Below, one piece after another: positions 42,590-54,715 of a stretch of 64,000 bases of DNA. The position numbers and the translations under genes were made by a program. The notes below the pieces were generated by a model, which had not been told where the DNA came from, made no database searches, and was given only the letters and a program-made list of their open reading frames with translations. The first letter of the stretch is position 1, and every line of letters begins with the position of its first letter. This DNA is from Dactylorhiza incarnata (taxonomy: Eukaryota > Streptophyta > Magnoliopsida > Asparagales > Orchidaceae). The stretch lies in the NCBI GenBank assembly GCA_033032865.1, contig JAWHQI010000049.1, forward strand, positions 186,001-250,000, in the 5' to 3' direction.

Positions 42590-43883
42590 CCATGTCACGG
42601 TCGGGATCCCGCCACCAGCTGCGAGCACACCTACCACGTCATTTAAAGTTACACGCCCCAGGTCACGGGCGTGACCAGAGGCATGACATCCAGGTCACAG
42701 GTGTGACTCGCCCCGCGCTCCTTCCCGCCGAAGTTTCCCGCCAGCAGCCACTTTTGAAGATTACACGCACCAGGTCACGGGCGTGACCTAGGGCGTGACG
42801 CTTCCGAAATGCCTGCATTGAAGCCATAACGTGCCCTCTGCGCACCAGCATCGATCACGCTCCTTACACGCCCTTGGTCACGGGCGTGACCAAGGGCGTG
42901 TAACATCAAATTTCTGCCTATTTAAAGGGAGCTTCTCTAGAACTTCAGATAAATTATTAGGATTAGAACTTTCATTTCATGTCTTTAATTTCATGTTTTA
43001 GTAGTTCTTATGCTCCTTCTTTCTTTTTGCAATTGTATTTTCATTTCAATAGTTTGTAATCTTCAATTCCTAGCTTGTAACTTTCATAGCAATTTAATAA
43101 AATAGTTATTTTATTCTCTCATTTCTTTCTCACCTCTTCATGTATTCTTTTATTTTCTTTAATTCCTCAATCTCAATGAGTACCTAAAATCTCTATTAGT
43201 ACTCGATCGAGATGATCCAAGGAATAAAATTGGTTTTGAAGTAATTTAGAATTGCTCTTTCTCTTTTCTAAAAACGCTTAAGATTTATCCTCGATTCTAA
43301 TGAAATGAGATTATATTTTCGATATATAATTCTCGTTCTTGTTTTCGTTCTTTAGTTAGCCGAACAAGCTCGTAAGGCGAATCGATCATTCAAGGATAAA
43401 GAGAGTTGCATGCAACCCTCGAATGAGGATGACATAATTCTCCCGGATTGGAGTCAAATCCAATAGTGGGATTCATCTCGTAAAGCAAGTATTGGGTTAT
43501 CGATTATTGAATGAAAATTCAGTAGATATTCCTAATCTTAGTTGGGCGTATCTTCGACCCAAGGTACGTTCATATTTAGGGAATCCCCACGGTCAAAGTT
43601 ATTTTAGTAAGAGATTGTGATTTTATTTCTTCTTCTTATTCTTTATTCCGCGGTGATTCAAAGATCGAGTGCTACCCCTTTTTACTCTTCTTTTTAATCA
43701 TATTTTTATTTCCTTTTTGCAAAACTAACCCTCAAGTTTTTAATTGATAAGATAATAGAGATTTTCTTAAAGTAAGAGTACTCAACCGCCCCGAGTCTAA
43801 TACGACCTTGGTTTTTATAACCTATACTACATTCGATACGGTACACTTGTCGTTATCGTTTGCAAGCATAGTTTTGTCCATCA
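42590..43883 (+). repeat. E2b 3' LTR, second part
   Basis: The LTR continues from the E3 target site to CCATCA at 43883, followed by CAAGG. A perfect inverted repeat with 18-bp arms and a GGGC spacer lies at 42864-42903. Further GGTCAC/GTGACC palindromes precede it. Confidence 0.92.
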
Positions 43884-44174
43884 CAAGGTATCAAGTATTT
43901 TGTGTTGGAGTGCCCTGGACGATTTTGCTGTCGGCTCTCACTAGCCGGTGGGTCAGGTTGATCTCGCGGAGAAGCTGTCAAGGTACCAAGTATTTTGTGT
44001 TGGAGTGCCCCGGACGATCCCGCTGCTGGGCTCTCACTAGCCGGTGGGTCAGCTTGATCTCGCGGAGAGGCTGGCAAGGTACCAAGTGTTTTGTGCTGGA
44101 GTGCCCTAGACGATCCCGCTGTCGGGCTCTCACTAGCCGGTGGGTTAGGTTGATCTCTCGGAGAGGCTGGCAAG
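43884..44174 (+). repeat. T1 96-bp tandem repeat, remaining 3 copies
   Basis: Three units of 95-96 bp continue the array of 13636-14021. Together they show that 14022-43883 is an insertion within one array of at least seven units. Confidence 0.9.
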
Positions 44175-45042
44175 TAATCTGCTTGTGATTGATAGGCTCA
44201 GTTTGCAAAATCTCTCAAGGCAAGGTCTAGACTTGGCGAGCCCCGAGGCTCACTCGCACGAAAACCAAAGGCAGCATTGGAGAAAAATGCCTAAGTCCAA
44301 TGGTCACTGCGAGGCGGCTAAATATGGCGGCAACAAGGTTCTCCAGGTCGGATCCTGGCTCGCAAAAAATTTGGGGAATTTCTATGCTACATGCAGAGTA
44401 AGCGAGTCTTGGTCCGCCAGCGTGGTAATTAAAAAATCAACATTGGTCGCCCGCAGGGGTTTTGGCGAGTGAGGTTAGGAAAAGTTGACCCTGCTCGCGA
44501 GGGTTGCTTCTAGGCGAGCTAGAGGTACGAAGCGGCCACGTTTGGCCCAGGTGCGAATGCATATAGGAATTTCATCTAACAAACATCTAAGCGAGAGGAG
44601 CTATGCGAACGTCCTATTGGGTGTGCTCGAGGTATGGTAGCGAGACTGTGGAAAAACAAAAGACTGGTGAACCTAACCATTGCAGAGGAATAACATATTA
44701 ATGCGAGCGCGGCTAAGCGTATTAATGCGAGCCTAATAAAAGTCATGGGAGCAAGCAAAGTAAAATGACATTAAAGATAGAAAAAAGTTTCTTTTCATTT
44801 ATTGAAAGAGGGTCATTACATGTGACAGCGAACTCACTAGGCAAAATGAAAATTTACATTCGAAAAGAAAGAAAAGGTCAAGGTTGATTGCCGGACAGCT
44901 CCTCCTCGCTCCCGCGATCTTCGGGCTCTGGAATCCGCGCGAACAGGTCTGGGACAATGTCCTTGACGCTGAGCTCCATTGCATCTGAAGAAAGCGAGCT
45001 CGTCCCCTTGAGGGTGTCAAAGACAAGGTTGGCAACGCCCAT

Positions 45043-46848
45043 TTAGTTCTTGCAGGTTGCCTCCTTCTTGTCTCGCGATTGGGTGTGTGCCCCGGCTCGC
45101 GGAGGTGGCGGGGGGAGCACAGCCCTGGTCAGCTCGTTGACTTGCGCCTTTAGGAACGTGTTCTCCATCTCCAGGTCGGCGTTCCGCATGAGGAGATGAC
45201 TCGCTGACTCGGTATCCTGCAAAAGAAAAAGGTAAGCCAAAGGAAACAACTTGCAGTGAGCGAGGTAGAAAATCTGAGTGAATCGCTTACCAAGCCGCCT
45301 TGAAGGCTGACGAGAAGACCCTCTGATAGGGCCTCTTTCCCCTTAAGGCGCGTAACCTCATCTGCGGACTCTTGGAGCGCGCACTGGAGCTCCTTAGCAT
45401 CCCTATCCGACGTTAGGTATCACCGGCCCACCATGTGGGTGAGCTCCATGGCCCGAAACTGGGCTCTCATGGCCTCGTAGACAAGCACCCTAGACTTTAG
45501 GGTGCTGAAGCCGACGGCGTGCTCGTGACTGTACATCCTGAAGGCGAGGGCGAACGCCTCTCCCCCGATCTTATCGCCCTAGACCCAGGAAGGGAGGAGT
45601 GAAGAGCATGAGATCCTGTTGTGGTCAGGATCCCATACGAGTAGCGGCTCGCCGAGCGCGTCCGAAAGCTTTGCGCCGAGGCCGAAGTTCTTGTGACTCG
45701 CCGGCTTGGGCTCGCCGGAAGCGTCCCATGTCTCGCTGCTCTTCTTGGCAGCCTTTTCACTCATGGGTGGGGGGAGTGGAATTTCCGCCTCGCTGAGGTC
45801 CACGACCTCTTTCCCCTTATTGTGAGGGGGGCCTCCTTGTTCCTTTTCTTGGGTGGGGCTTTCGTGGGGAGCTGGCGAGCTGGAGGTGGCCACTTCTTGC
45901 CAAAAGTTGAGCCGAGAGGTTCTCGGCACACTTCGGCGGCCGTGGTGGCGAGAGAGATGGAGGAAAGGGTAGCGCTCCTCGCATGCAGGGGGGGGGGGGG
46001 GGGGGGGGGGGGGGGTTGAGGGGAAGATCCCGCTCTCCTTTAGTGGCCATAAAAGGGTTAACGAACAGAATAAGAAAAAGTTAAGAGGAGTTTTGCTAGC
46101 GCGAGTCGAACCTTCTCCTTGTGGGACCAGAGGCAGCGAGTCCACCGTCCGCGGAGGTAGGCGACCCCGAAATTCTTCCCTTCCATATAATGGAAGAGCT
46201 TCACATCGTCTCCCAGAGCGAAGCGGGAGGGCAGTAGGTTGCGTCATCTCGTTGGAGGGGGGAGAAAGGGATATTTCCAAAGGGTCCTTTGACGACGACA
46301 AACTTCTGGTGCCAGTAGTGGCTCTTGTTAACTCGTAGACAGTAACTTGCTAGCTTGCAAAATGGGTTGTCCCATCCTTATAGGCGCGGAAGGAGAAGAT
46401 CTTGCGGAAGACAAGCAGGTTGAATTCCATCCTCTCCTCCCACAGATAGCAGGCGAACGCGACTATAACCGCGATCGCGTTGTGGTTCAGGTGGCTCAGT
46501 AGAACGCCATAATACTTTAGTACCTGGAGAGTTCATCAAAGGGTTAGCGTCCTCTTTGCGAGGTGAGCAAGGAAATGTAACAGTTGAGTAGGTTACCTGG
46601 CGTACTTCTGGCCAGAGAGGGAGTCGCAACCCATTCTCAAAGTGAGCAATGGGGATAGCGATCTCTTCTGCAAATAGCTCATTGATGGCGACGGTGTCCG
46701 CCGAGCAGGTCGCAATGAAGCCCGAGGTTATATACTTGTCGTAGGTGGAGAGGAATTTCTCGCTGGAAAGCGTGGCGCAGAATAAAGGATGGTCGATGTA
46801 CGCTACGGCACACCTGGCCCGCCCCTTAGAGTCTCGGTCAGCGACCAT
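45043..46848 (-). pseudogene. T1 antisense gene, four exons, putative gypsy-type transposon family
   Basis: On the minus strand, exon 1 (46848-46597) encodes MVADRDSKGR... with HFENGLRLPLWPEVRQ, the signature of the plant domain annotated as putative gypsy-type transposon. Introns of 73, 74 and 74 bp with GT-AG ends lie at 46596-46524, 46111-46038 and 45290-45217. Exon 2 continues the domain (YYGVLLSHLNHNA, YLWEERMEFNL) but changes frame near 46385. Exon 3 holds a proline run from a 28-base C tract, a Ser/Lys region and a stop at about 45579. Exon 4 (45216-45043) encodes a coiled-coil (MRNADLEMENTFLKAQVNEL) and ends in TAA. Antisense genes are known from Tat elements such as Grande; the function is unknown. 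Confidence 0.68.
45988..46015 (+). repeat. 28-base G run
   Basis: An uninterrupted run of 28 G on the plus strand encodes polyproline in the antisense gene. Its exact length may be a sequencing artefact. Confidence 0.9.
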
Positions 46849-47060
46849 GGTTTTTTTTTATGATTAGCAAGTCGGAGGAAGCCCGAATGCGAATTGAGAT
46901 TTGCGAGAAAGCCTGGAAGAGAGAAGAAAGGTTGAAGAGAGTTAATGCGTTGGTTAGAAATTAAAAACCGACGGCTATTTATAAGAATGAATAGGGCGGG
47001 AAGAATTCGAAGCGCCGGGGGTACGGATAGCTGGATCGCGCGGTGGCGCTTCGGCTTCTT
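46849..47060 (-). promoter_or_regulatory. Promoter-like region of the T1 antisense gene
   Basis: Reading the minus strand, CGAAGCGCC (47053-47045) and its inverted copy GGCGCTTCG (47016-47008) precede a good TATA box, CTTATAAATAG (46985-46975). A CT-rich leader of about 100 bases then leads to the ATG at 46848. Confidence 0.6.
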
Positions 47061-47144
47061 GGACGTTATTTGCTCCAGATATTCTTGCGTCATGGTGACT
47101 TCATCTGACTCACCATGGGTGAGCCGAGCTGTAGAGAAAGAAGT

Positions 47145-47892
47145 TGTTGGGAAAACCCCCTTTTGATTTAACTTAACAAATTATTTAAAAGTGATTTTAT
47201 ATACTCGGATTAAATTACCCATTATATAGTGAGGGTAATATGGTCATTAGATGTCTTAGGATGTCACACTCAACATAGGGTGTCAGGACCAGATCAACAA
47301 GTAACTCAAGTCAATGGAATTCGACGCAACATCAAGTCCATATCGACGATGTTCTGACTAGAAGTCCAAGTGGTTCAAACCCTCTGTCAAAGTAACTCAA
47401 GTCAATGTAATGTCGAATAAATGTCTATGTAGAGGTCAGGGACTTGTCGGAGTAACTGGCAAAGTCGGCGCAGCTTCTAATTCAACTCGACGCAGAAGAG
47501 GATATCTGTCGAAGCCAACTAAAGTCGACGGAACGTCGACTTCATCTCGACGCAGAAGATGGAGTTCAGTGCAAGATAGATCAACTTGACGGGCACGTCG
47601 AGAAGATATCAACGCAACATCGACTAGCAGAGTTCAGTCAGAGCGCAGATGAAATCGATGCAGCTCCTAGAAGAACTCAAAGCTACGTCGATAAGAGAAG
47701 AAATGAATTCGACGCTACGTCGATTACAGCCTGTAAAAGTATATCTTTTCAGCTATCTTTCTGATCACTCTTTCATGGCCCACATCTCTCAAGACCGTTC
47801 CTCAACGACTCAATAATGGCCTGGAATAGAAAGAAGCATTAAATATAGAGACAAAAAGGTTTCTTGGAAACATAATCTTTCCAGGTGGACAG
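47145..47892 (+). repeat. C1 5' LTR, first piece
   Basis: It starts TGTTGGG. It holds a cluster of TCGACG/CGTCGA palindromes: AAGTCGACG and CGTCGACTT with a 3-base spacer at 47522-47542, and a 6-3-6 copy at 47709-47723. It ends at the GACAG target site (47888-47892). Confidence 0.8.
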
Positions 47893-49404
47893 TGATGCGT
47901 GTCGGCAAGTGCACCGGTCGCTGTCAAGTAATAATTGTGGAGAATAAATTCCCCGGATGTCGGTCTCTTGAGGAATGCAGGATGGGTGAACGAATCGCGC
48001 AGTGATTATTGTTACACAAGCGTTCAACAAACACAAAGATGGGGCTTTTGGTTGGTTTTCCTAATCTTATCAACAACAAAAGAGATGCGGGTCGAAAACA
48101 CCGCTTCGCAAAGTGAGGTAGATGCAACGGTCGCGATGCCGTGCTTCGTGAGGCGGATGAAGTGAGCTCAAGTGTGAGAGGGTGAGGGTCGCAAACACCT
48201 CATCACAACCGCTGTTAGCTCTTGCTAACGCGGATCAAACACCTTGCGTGCGTGCGCGAGTGAGTGAGAGAAAGCGGAATGAATCACCACCAAACCATGA
48301 AGAACAACAAAGAAATATTCATTTCCATCAAAATAAACATCACAATATTCGAGTATTGCACGGTTCAAAGAGTACAATGGAGGAAAGAGGAAAGAAATAA
48401 CCGATGGTGAAGACTAGCGGCCGTTCACGGCCGGAATGGTAGGTTGTCGGGCTACCTCCGTTCTCGGGCGGACTATGCTTCCGGCGTAGAGAGCTGTCAC
48501 GATCTCCCTACGTAGCTCCGTCGTCTTCGACTTCAGGTTCTTTCTTCTTCTCACCGGGAAGAATGAGAGAATGGTTGCTTGGAGGCTTGCGGACGATGGA
48601 GAACACTCACGGACAATGGAGGAAGGCTTGGAATGGATGGAGGAGGCTTCCCCTTGCGTAGAAGATGAAGTGGAGGCGTCCCACGGTGGAAATCGGCGGC
48701 GTACGGAACAGGAATCCCACTCCCGCCCGTGATCGATCGCCCTAAAATCGCAACAGGCGTTTAAATAGGCGCTGGATTGAATACTGCGCATGGTCATTGG
48801 CGCACGACCAGTGGTCGTGCGCACTGAAATTCTGCGATCGTGCGCACTGCCTGGGAGGAACCTGCAAGATACGAAATTATAAAATAAAATGTTCGCACGA
48901 CCAGTGGCGCACGACCGGTGGTCGTGCGCACTATCGTTGATGGTCGTTCGCAATACAGCAAACAGAACTCAGAATTTTAATGATAAGTGCGCACGAGCAG
49001 TGGCGCACGACCGGTGGTTGTGCGCACTGGCGTTGGTGGTCGTGCGCACTGCACCAAACAGAACTCGTGAAAAAGGGTTAAGTGCACACGATCAGTGGCG
49101 CGCGACCAGTGGTCGTGCGCAATAGAACCGGTGATCGTGCGCAGTGTTCCTGTGCAGAATTGCACCGGGAACACTTGCACGACTCCTATTCCAGCATAAC
49201 CATAGATCTAGCCACTGAAAATGGCACCTAACAGCACAAGAATACTACTAAAGACAAAAAGCACGAAAATCACACCAAAGTGGGCCAAGATGTGCACCTA
49301 GCATGGATTATCACATATAAACTAAAACAAGGCTAAAGTGCGGAGAAATGACTAAATAACGGCCCGGATGAGTCCATAAATGTGTATATGATCAGGACTC
49401 ATCA
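47893..49404 (-). repeat. Solo LTR of the E3 family, target duplication GACAG
   Basis: A 1512-bp LTR in minus orientation is flanked by GACAG (47888-47892 and 49405-49409), with no internal sequence. It carries the GCGCACGACC/GGTCGTGCGC palindromes of E3 (48795-49145) and starts, on its own strand, TGATGAGTCCTGATC. It marks LTR-LTR recombination. The frames at 48414-49180 lie inside the LTR and are not genes. Confidence 0.93.
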
Positions 49405-49409
49405 GACAG

Positions 49410-49977
49410 GTCGGGAATTAAAGAGAAGGAAAGAGAATGGGATAAGCAGATTTCCTTATCAAGGCATATCAGAAAGGGAAAGACATTCAAATTTGAAATA
49501 AAGAGAATAAAAAGACAAGAGAAGATAGAGGCAGAAAAGTCATTAATCACTATCAGCTATCTCCATCATTTTCTAGGGTTTCTTCATCTTCTCCCTTGCT
49601 CAGGGAACTCTAACACAGCAAACAAAAATAGAAGAAGGCTCTGTTGATCTTCATAAAATAGAACAGAGGATCTGAAAGCTGCTGATCATCACAATCTCAT
49701 AGCAGCCAGATCATAATCTGAAGAAGAAGAAGAAGAAGAAAGGATCTGACAATAGAAAGCTTCTACAAATCATCACTATCAAAAGCAAGGGTTAATCAAT
49801 AGCAGATCCTTTGGAACAACTCATAGGTTGATCTTCAAACACCCATCTTCAAGAATTTAGAGAACAGAATTCCTTCAACCTACTCCTTTCTTCTTTCTCA
49901 TTCTATAAAAGAGTTTTATTAATCCCTCTTCAAAGGATTCAGCGGTTCATGATCTCCTTATAAAAAGATCTGGTGAT
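49410..49977 (+). repeat. C1 5' LTR, second piece
   Basis: This LTR sequence lies between the solo LTR and E4. It includes an AAG microsatellite (about 49721-49740) and the first copy of a GGTTCATGATCTCCTTAT-type minisatellite that continues at 59033-59130. Confidence 0.75.
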
Positions 49978-51451
49978 TAATGCGTATTCGGCAAGTGCAC
50001 CGGTCGCTGTCAAGTAATAATATTGGGAATAGCTTCCCCGAATATCGTCTCTCAAGGAATGCAGGTTCTGGTGAACGAAACTCGTGGTGAATCGATCGTT
50101 AGACGAGTGAATAAAGTAAAAAAACAAGGGCATTATGATTTGGTTCCTAAGCTAATGCGGAAAAGAGAGATGCGGGTCAAAACTCCGCTTCGCAAGTCGG
50201 GATGGATGCAACGGCCGCGATGCCGTGCTTCAGGAGGCGCGTGGACGGAAAGTAACTGTGATGGGTGAGGGTCGCACACACCTCTTCTCCAAGCATCACC
50301 ACTAGCAATTGTGAGGGCTTCACACACAACAAACTTAGAAAATCACAACAAGGAAAATGCTATTCTCACACCACCGCGTCATTGCACATGAACATCATAA
50401 ACGATCTATGACATTAAGCTAATCTATAGTTCATTACAACAACACAAAGAAAACACAAGCATCAAGTTTAGAGAGGACCAATAGGAAGATGTCACCGCAT
50501 CTTGGGTTCTCGGCCGGAACGAGAGGTTGTCGGGCTCTCTCCGGGCTCGGCCCTCAGATGGTGTGCGGACTCGATGGAGGCTGTCATCGCTCCAATGACC
50601 TACAATACTTCTATGGCTTCCCACGACGAGGAATGCTTGAACACTTGGTGGAGAATGCTTGCTAACACTCCCAAATGTAAGAATGGTGGTGGAAATCGCC
50701 GGAATATGGTCTCCTTGGTGGTGGAGGTGAAGGAGAAGCCTTCAGACCTCAGAAACGGCGGGAAGGACCTGATTTCCCGCTCTCCTCGAGGGCTCTCTCG
50801 TTGATTGTGGCTTATCCTGCTTTTTATACTAAACAGGTAGAAAAATGGTCATGCACGGTCGAACGTACGATCGTGCGTGAACCATGCATTATTAAATGAT
50901 AAATTCTGACTTGAGGGAGACGCTGCGCTGCCCGTGCGTTTTACTCACACATGGGAAAATCCTCCCGTGCATAAAAATGCACGGATAAATTCTGAATGGC
51001 TAAAAACAGGAGGAAACAGGTCGACCGTGCGTTTTACTCACGCACGGGCAAATCCGCCCGTGCGTACAAACGCACGACAAAACTCAGATTGTCCATTTTC
51101 TGCCCAGATACAGACGCACGGTCGCAACCGTCCATGCGTCAAGGAAACGCACGACCGTGCGATATGCACAGACATAGATTTTGGGGGAAAACGGGACGAT
51201 CCGGCCACCTGAACATAAGACATACCAGCTGGGAATACACCTCCAGCACAAAATAAACACAGAAAAAGGATTGGGTAGCACCATGTGCTTACCCCCAATA
51301 ACAAGGAGCGCAAATGCACACCGAAACGGGCCTAAGAGTGCACCTAGTAGGGAATAACAAATATGATCGTAAACATGCCTAAAGTATGGTGCATCGACTA
51401 GAAATACGGCACAGATGAGTCCATAAATGTTTATATAAAAGGGACTCATCA
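49978..51451 (-). repeat. E4 3' LTR
   Basis: This 1474-bp LTR has many CGCACGGTCG/CGACCGTGCG half-sites at 50850-51160. The terminal inverted repeat GATGAGTCC/GGACTCATC lies at 51414-51450. Frames within it recur in the 5' LTR and are not supported as genes. Confidence 0.9.
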
Positions 51452-53211
51452 CACCCCCAGACTTAACCATTTGCACGTCTCGGGCAAACTACTCCGCTCT
51501 CCTATCAGAACAATTGGATGTTAGAGTATGATTGAGTGGTGGAGACTCATGCGAAGTCGCATGCTCACGGGCGTAGAAATACATTAGAATAGAATTTAAC
51601 TCAAAATTATATTTAACTATTTCTAAAACAGTAATTTGAAATCTAATTTACTTGGATGGTGAATCCTGGTGAATCTTTCGGTCGCGCAAAAGGGAAAATA
51701 GCGTGATTAATGAGTAGAATTTTACTTGAATCAAAGCTCGGTACAAACTCCTAAGAAATCCATCAAAGTCGGTGTCCATAGGCTTGCATGTTCGCACTCT
51801 CTCTACTGCATGAGACGACTCGTATCAAAAATCAATAGGACTTATGGGTTAGGATTGGGCTTAGGTTGAGTTTAGGCTAGATAAGTAGAAGGACGATGGG
51901 AATCGCATTAAAAATAATTGAGCACTCAAGAGAATTACAATCACCAATACAACAATTTCAAGAAGTACACAACACCCCCAAACTTCAACTGAATACTAGG
52001 TGTGTGCTAATCCAATCATACTTTGTCTCTGTCGAGAGAATGAAATTGAAAGTTCATTTTGAACAATTTTTCTTCTTTTTCTCCCTTCTTTTTTTCTTTT
52101 CTCGACAGAATTTCTTTTGTAGGCACACTAAAAACTTCTCCTTCAGCTTTTTCAAAGCTATCATACAACAAACATGATAGATATATAAATTTCTTTCAGC
52201 TCATTTGTTGGTGCGAAAATGGGTTTGGCCGTATGGCTTTGGTGACATTTTGGTGGAGCTAAACAAGGAGGAAAGGTAGGCTCAAGTGTGCTTGCAAAGG
52301 TGATTACATTGTTAAGGATTTCAAAAGCACAAATGGATCAAGAAATGGCCTATATCACACTTTATAACGAGTACTTCAACGCAATCGTTTCAAGAGTCGC
52401 CTAGTGCAAGTTTTAGCCACCGAGAAAGGTTGTCCTTCCTTCCGACCCTAGTAATAAGCTACTACTAGTACAGCTACACTCGACCCTATGCTACCGTTGG
52501 ATTCACCGGATACACCACTAAAGTAGAATAAATTGCAGTTACTATAATAGAAATACTTCAATTACAACATTGAATTTTATTCAACTCTAATTGACTTTCT
52601 AGGCGTGATGGGAGCACTCGACTAGAGCACTACTCGAGTCGACATTTTTCTCTACTCCTCACTCCTACCCCAACAATCCAATTCTTACGAGCGGGGAACC
52701 TCGCAGCAATACCCAATAAGCACGCGTGATCAAGTGCACGTGTACTAGGTGCAAGTGTACGCAGTGTGCACAATACACTTTAAAATTCCTAACTCAGCAC
52801 ATTCTAACATGCTATGCAAAGTGTGTGCACGTGCATAGCTCGATCCCTCCCCCAGACTTGATAAAAACTAAATAAAATAGGGAATTCTGGAATAAGGAGA
52901 ATAGGTGTAGAGTGGACCTATGCTCATATATGAGCATGCCAGAAGTGCGGTAATTCCTTCTTTAAATTTTTCTCCTTCCACATCCACCACGCGAGAGCTT
53001 TAACCTGCGATGTTAGCAAAAAGAAAAATAATAGGACTAAAAGAAATAAACTAAGCAAACGGAACCGGGTGGTTCCCATGGGTTGTCTCCCAAGAAGCCC
53101 TTTTGTTTAACGTCCTTAAGGTGGACCAAATACCTGTATTAAGCAGTTTATAAAGTCTAGGAATAAGAAAAAGTAAATAAATCCTAATTATTATTACAAG
53201 CTCAACACAAA
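51452..53211 (-). other. E4 3' UTR with conserved blocks
   Basis: Reading the minus strand: post-ORF hairpin (53127-53080), first polypurine-like tract (about 52862-52850), block A (52449-52322), nested inverted repeats GTGTGC/GCACAC and CTGTCGAG/CTCGACAG (52128-52002), second tract (about 51982-51971), block B (51875-51753), pre-tract hairpin (51488-51470) and polypurine tract (51462-51452). The order equals that in E2 and E3. Confidence 0.72.
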
Positions 53212-54361
53212 TCAGCTATAAGCTGATTTGAAGTAGTAACAACTGATGAAAGAAAAAGGTCCGGGGACCTGGTAGTAGGGGTGGAAATTAAGTAGGATGC
53301 TCAGCCTCCAACCCCAAATCTCCTCCTTTTTCTCTCTCTTCTTCTCCTCCAGTATTATGTCTTCAAAGAAAAACCGCTTGCCCCCTTGTAACCAGTCCTG
53401 AAAGGGAAGCACCAACGATGATGAGGAAACAAGATTTTCCTTCACTGGACCTTCCTCATCCCGCCAGGCTTTCGGCTCTTCCATGCATAAGGTCTCATCA
53501 ACCGGAGGAGGGGCATCCTGCATCCTTGTATATAAAGAATGGGAGTCAGGAAATAAATTGGAAGAAAAACTAAAAGAAATCTCATTTGAGGGGATAATCC
53601 CGACTTCATCCCTCATAGGGTGCGGCAATGACAAACTGATGATATCATCGAGGATTTCACAAGAATCAACAATGCACGCAATGGCCTCCTCTATAACTTG
53701 GACTTCCTCGCACTGGACCAAAACGGTTGCATCAGCACAATCGAGATTGTCCTCCTCCATGAGAGTGGGCACGACACTGCGCAGGTCTGCAACATCCTTC
53801 AAATTGACCTCAATGATAACATTAGAAAAAGATGTAGTTTCGTGTGTAGTGGGAGAAGACATGCTTCTTAAGATTTCGGGCTCACACTACACACAAGGGC
53901 ACAAATCCACGCAAAATGGTACATGAACCGAAGAGGTATGGGGGGGTCGCATCAGAAACAGAATCATGAGGGGCACTGATGCACGTGTCGATTCCAAAAA
54001 CTTCAAGCAGTGAAGGTGGAAGGGACACGTAACCAGAGGAAGGATCTGTGTTCGCCGAATTCGAGGATGGGACAATCCGGATATCCAGCTCATCGTCATC
54101 TGCCAATTGGCGAAGATAATCTGCACAGTCCTTCAACGCGTGCTCTCTACTTTTGCAAAATAAACACTGCTTTACCGGCTTTGCCGGCACCCAAGGTGCA
54201 GTAGCCGCATAATAGTGCGACATCGGAGGCGCAGTAGAGGAGCCAAAAGATTTATGGTACCCGTACGGTTTTTGAACAACACCATACTCTATGGGACACC
54301 TATCACTAGCATGGGATGTGTCCCCACACCAACGACATCGGATATTCAAATGTGCCCACAT
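53212..54361 (-). pseudogene. E4 ORF1: two-CCHC-knuckle protein, frameshifted
   Basis: The frame from the ATG at 54361 begins MWAHLNIRCRWCG. It has CCHC knuckles at C9-C22 and C66-C79 and then YLRQLADDDELDIRIVP, nearly the same as E3 ORF1. It loses frame near 53940-53890. The acidic remainder is open in another frame (53862-53212) and ends near PGPFSFIS, a diverged form of the C-terminal signature of E2 and E3. One frameshift therefore breaks the gene. The leader (54362-54463) and tRNA-Asp primer site (54464-54481, reverse complement) precede it. Confidence 0.75.
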
Positions 54362-54715
54362 GAGATAGAAGAAGAAAATAGCATGAAAAAGAGTAAATTA
54401 AAAAGAATAAAAGACCCAATTGAAAACAATCGATTCACAACCACAATCTCATCACGCCTGCATTCCCCGGCAACGGCGCCAAACACTTGATGCGTATTCG
54501 GCAAGTGCACCGGTCGCTGTCAAGTAATAAAATTGGGAATAGCTTCCCCGAATATCGTCACGCAAGCAAGGCAGGTTCTGGTGAATGAAACGCGTGGTGA
54601 ATCGATCGTTACACGAGTGAATAAAGTAAAAAACAAGAGCATTGTGATTTGGTTCCTAAGCTAATGCGGAAAAGAGAGATGCGGGTCAAAACTCCGCTTC
54701 GCAAGGCGGGATGGA

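Larger units (their letters stand above)
14022..43883. mobile_element. E2 composite insertion (E2a inverted plus E2b) with nested C2 and E3, target duplication CAAGG
   Basis: The insertion starts TGATGAGT at 14022 and ends CCATCA at 43883. CAAGG lies on both sides (14017-14021 and 43884-43888), in phase with the T1 repeat. Inside, E2a is a minus-strand piece (ORF1, leader, primer site, LTR; 14022-16991). It is joined head to head at an LTR palindrome to E2b, a plus-strand element (16993-17095, 31901-34580, 42590-43883). E2a and E2b belong to one family, but their LTR pieces differ by an estimated 5-9 percent, so they are two related copies and not one simple inversion. Neither contains pol. 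Confidence 0.82.
43889..47144 (+). mobile_element. T1 (right part): 3' UTR repeats and antisense gene
   Basis: This resumes T1 after the E2 insertion. It holds the end of the tandem repeat, about 870 bp of spacer (44175-45042) in which I see only GGCGAGC-type repeats, and an antisense gene with its promoter. C1 cuts it at 47145; the last five bases before C1 are GAAGT. The T1 3' LTR is outside the window. Confidence 0.78.

Noticed and set aside
48414..49180. Minus- and plus-strand frames of 67-179 codons around 48.4-49.2 kb as genes.
   Set aside because: They lie in a solo LTR with a clear target duplication and encode translations of the palindromes.
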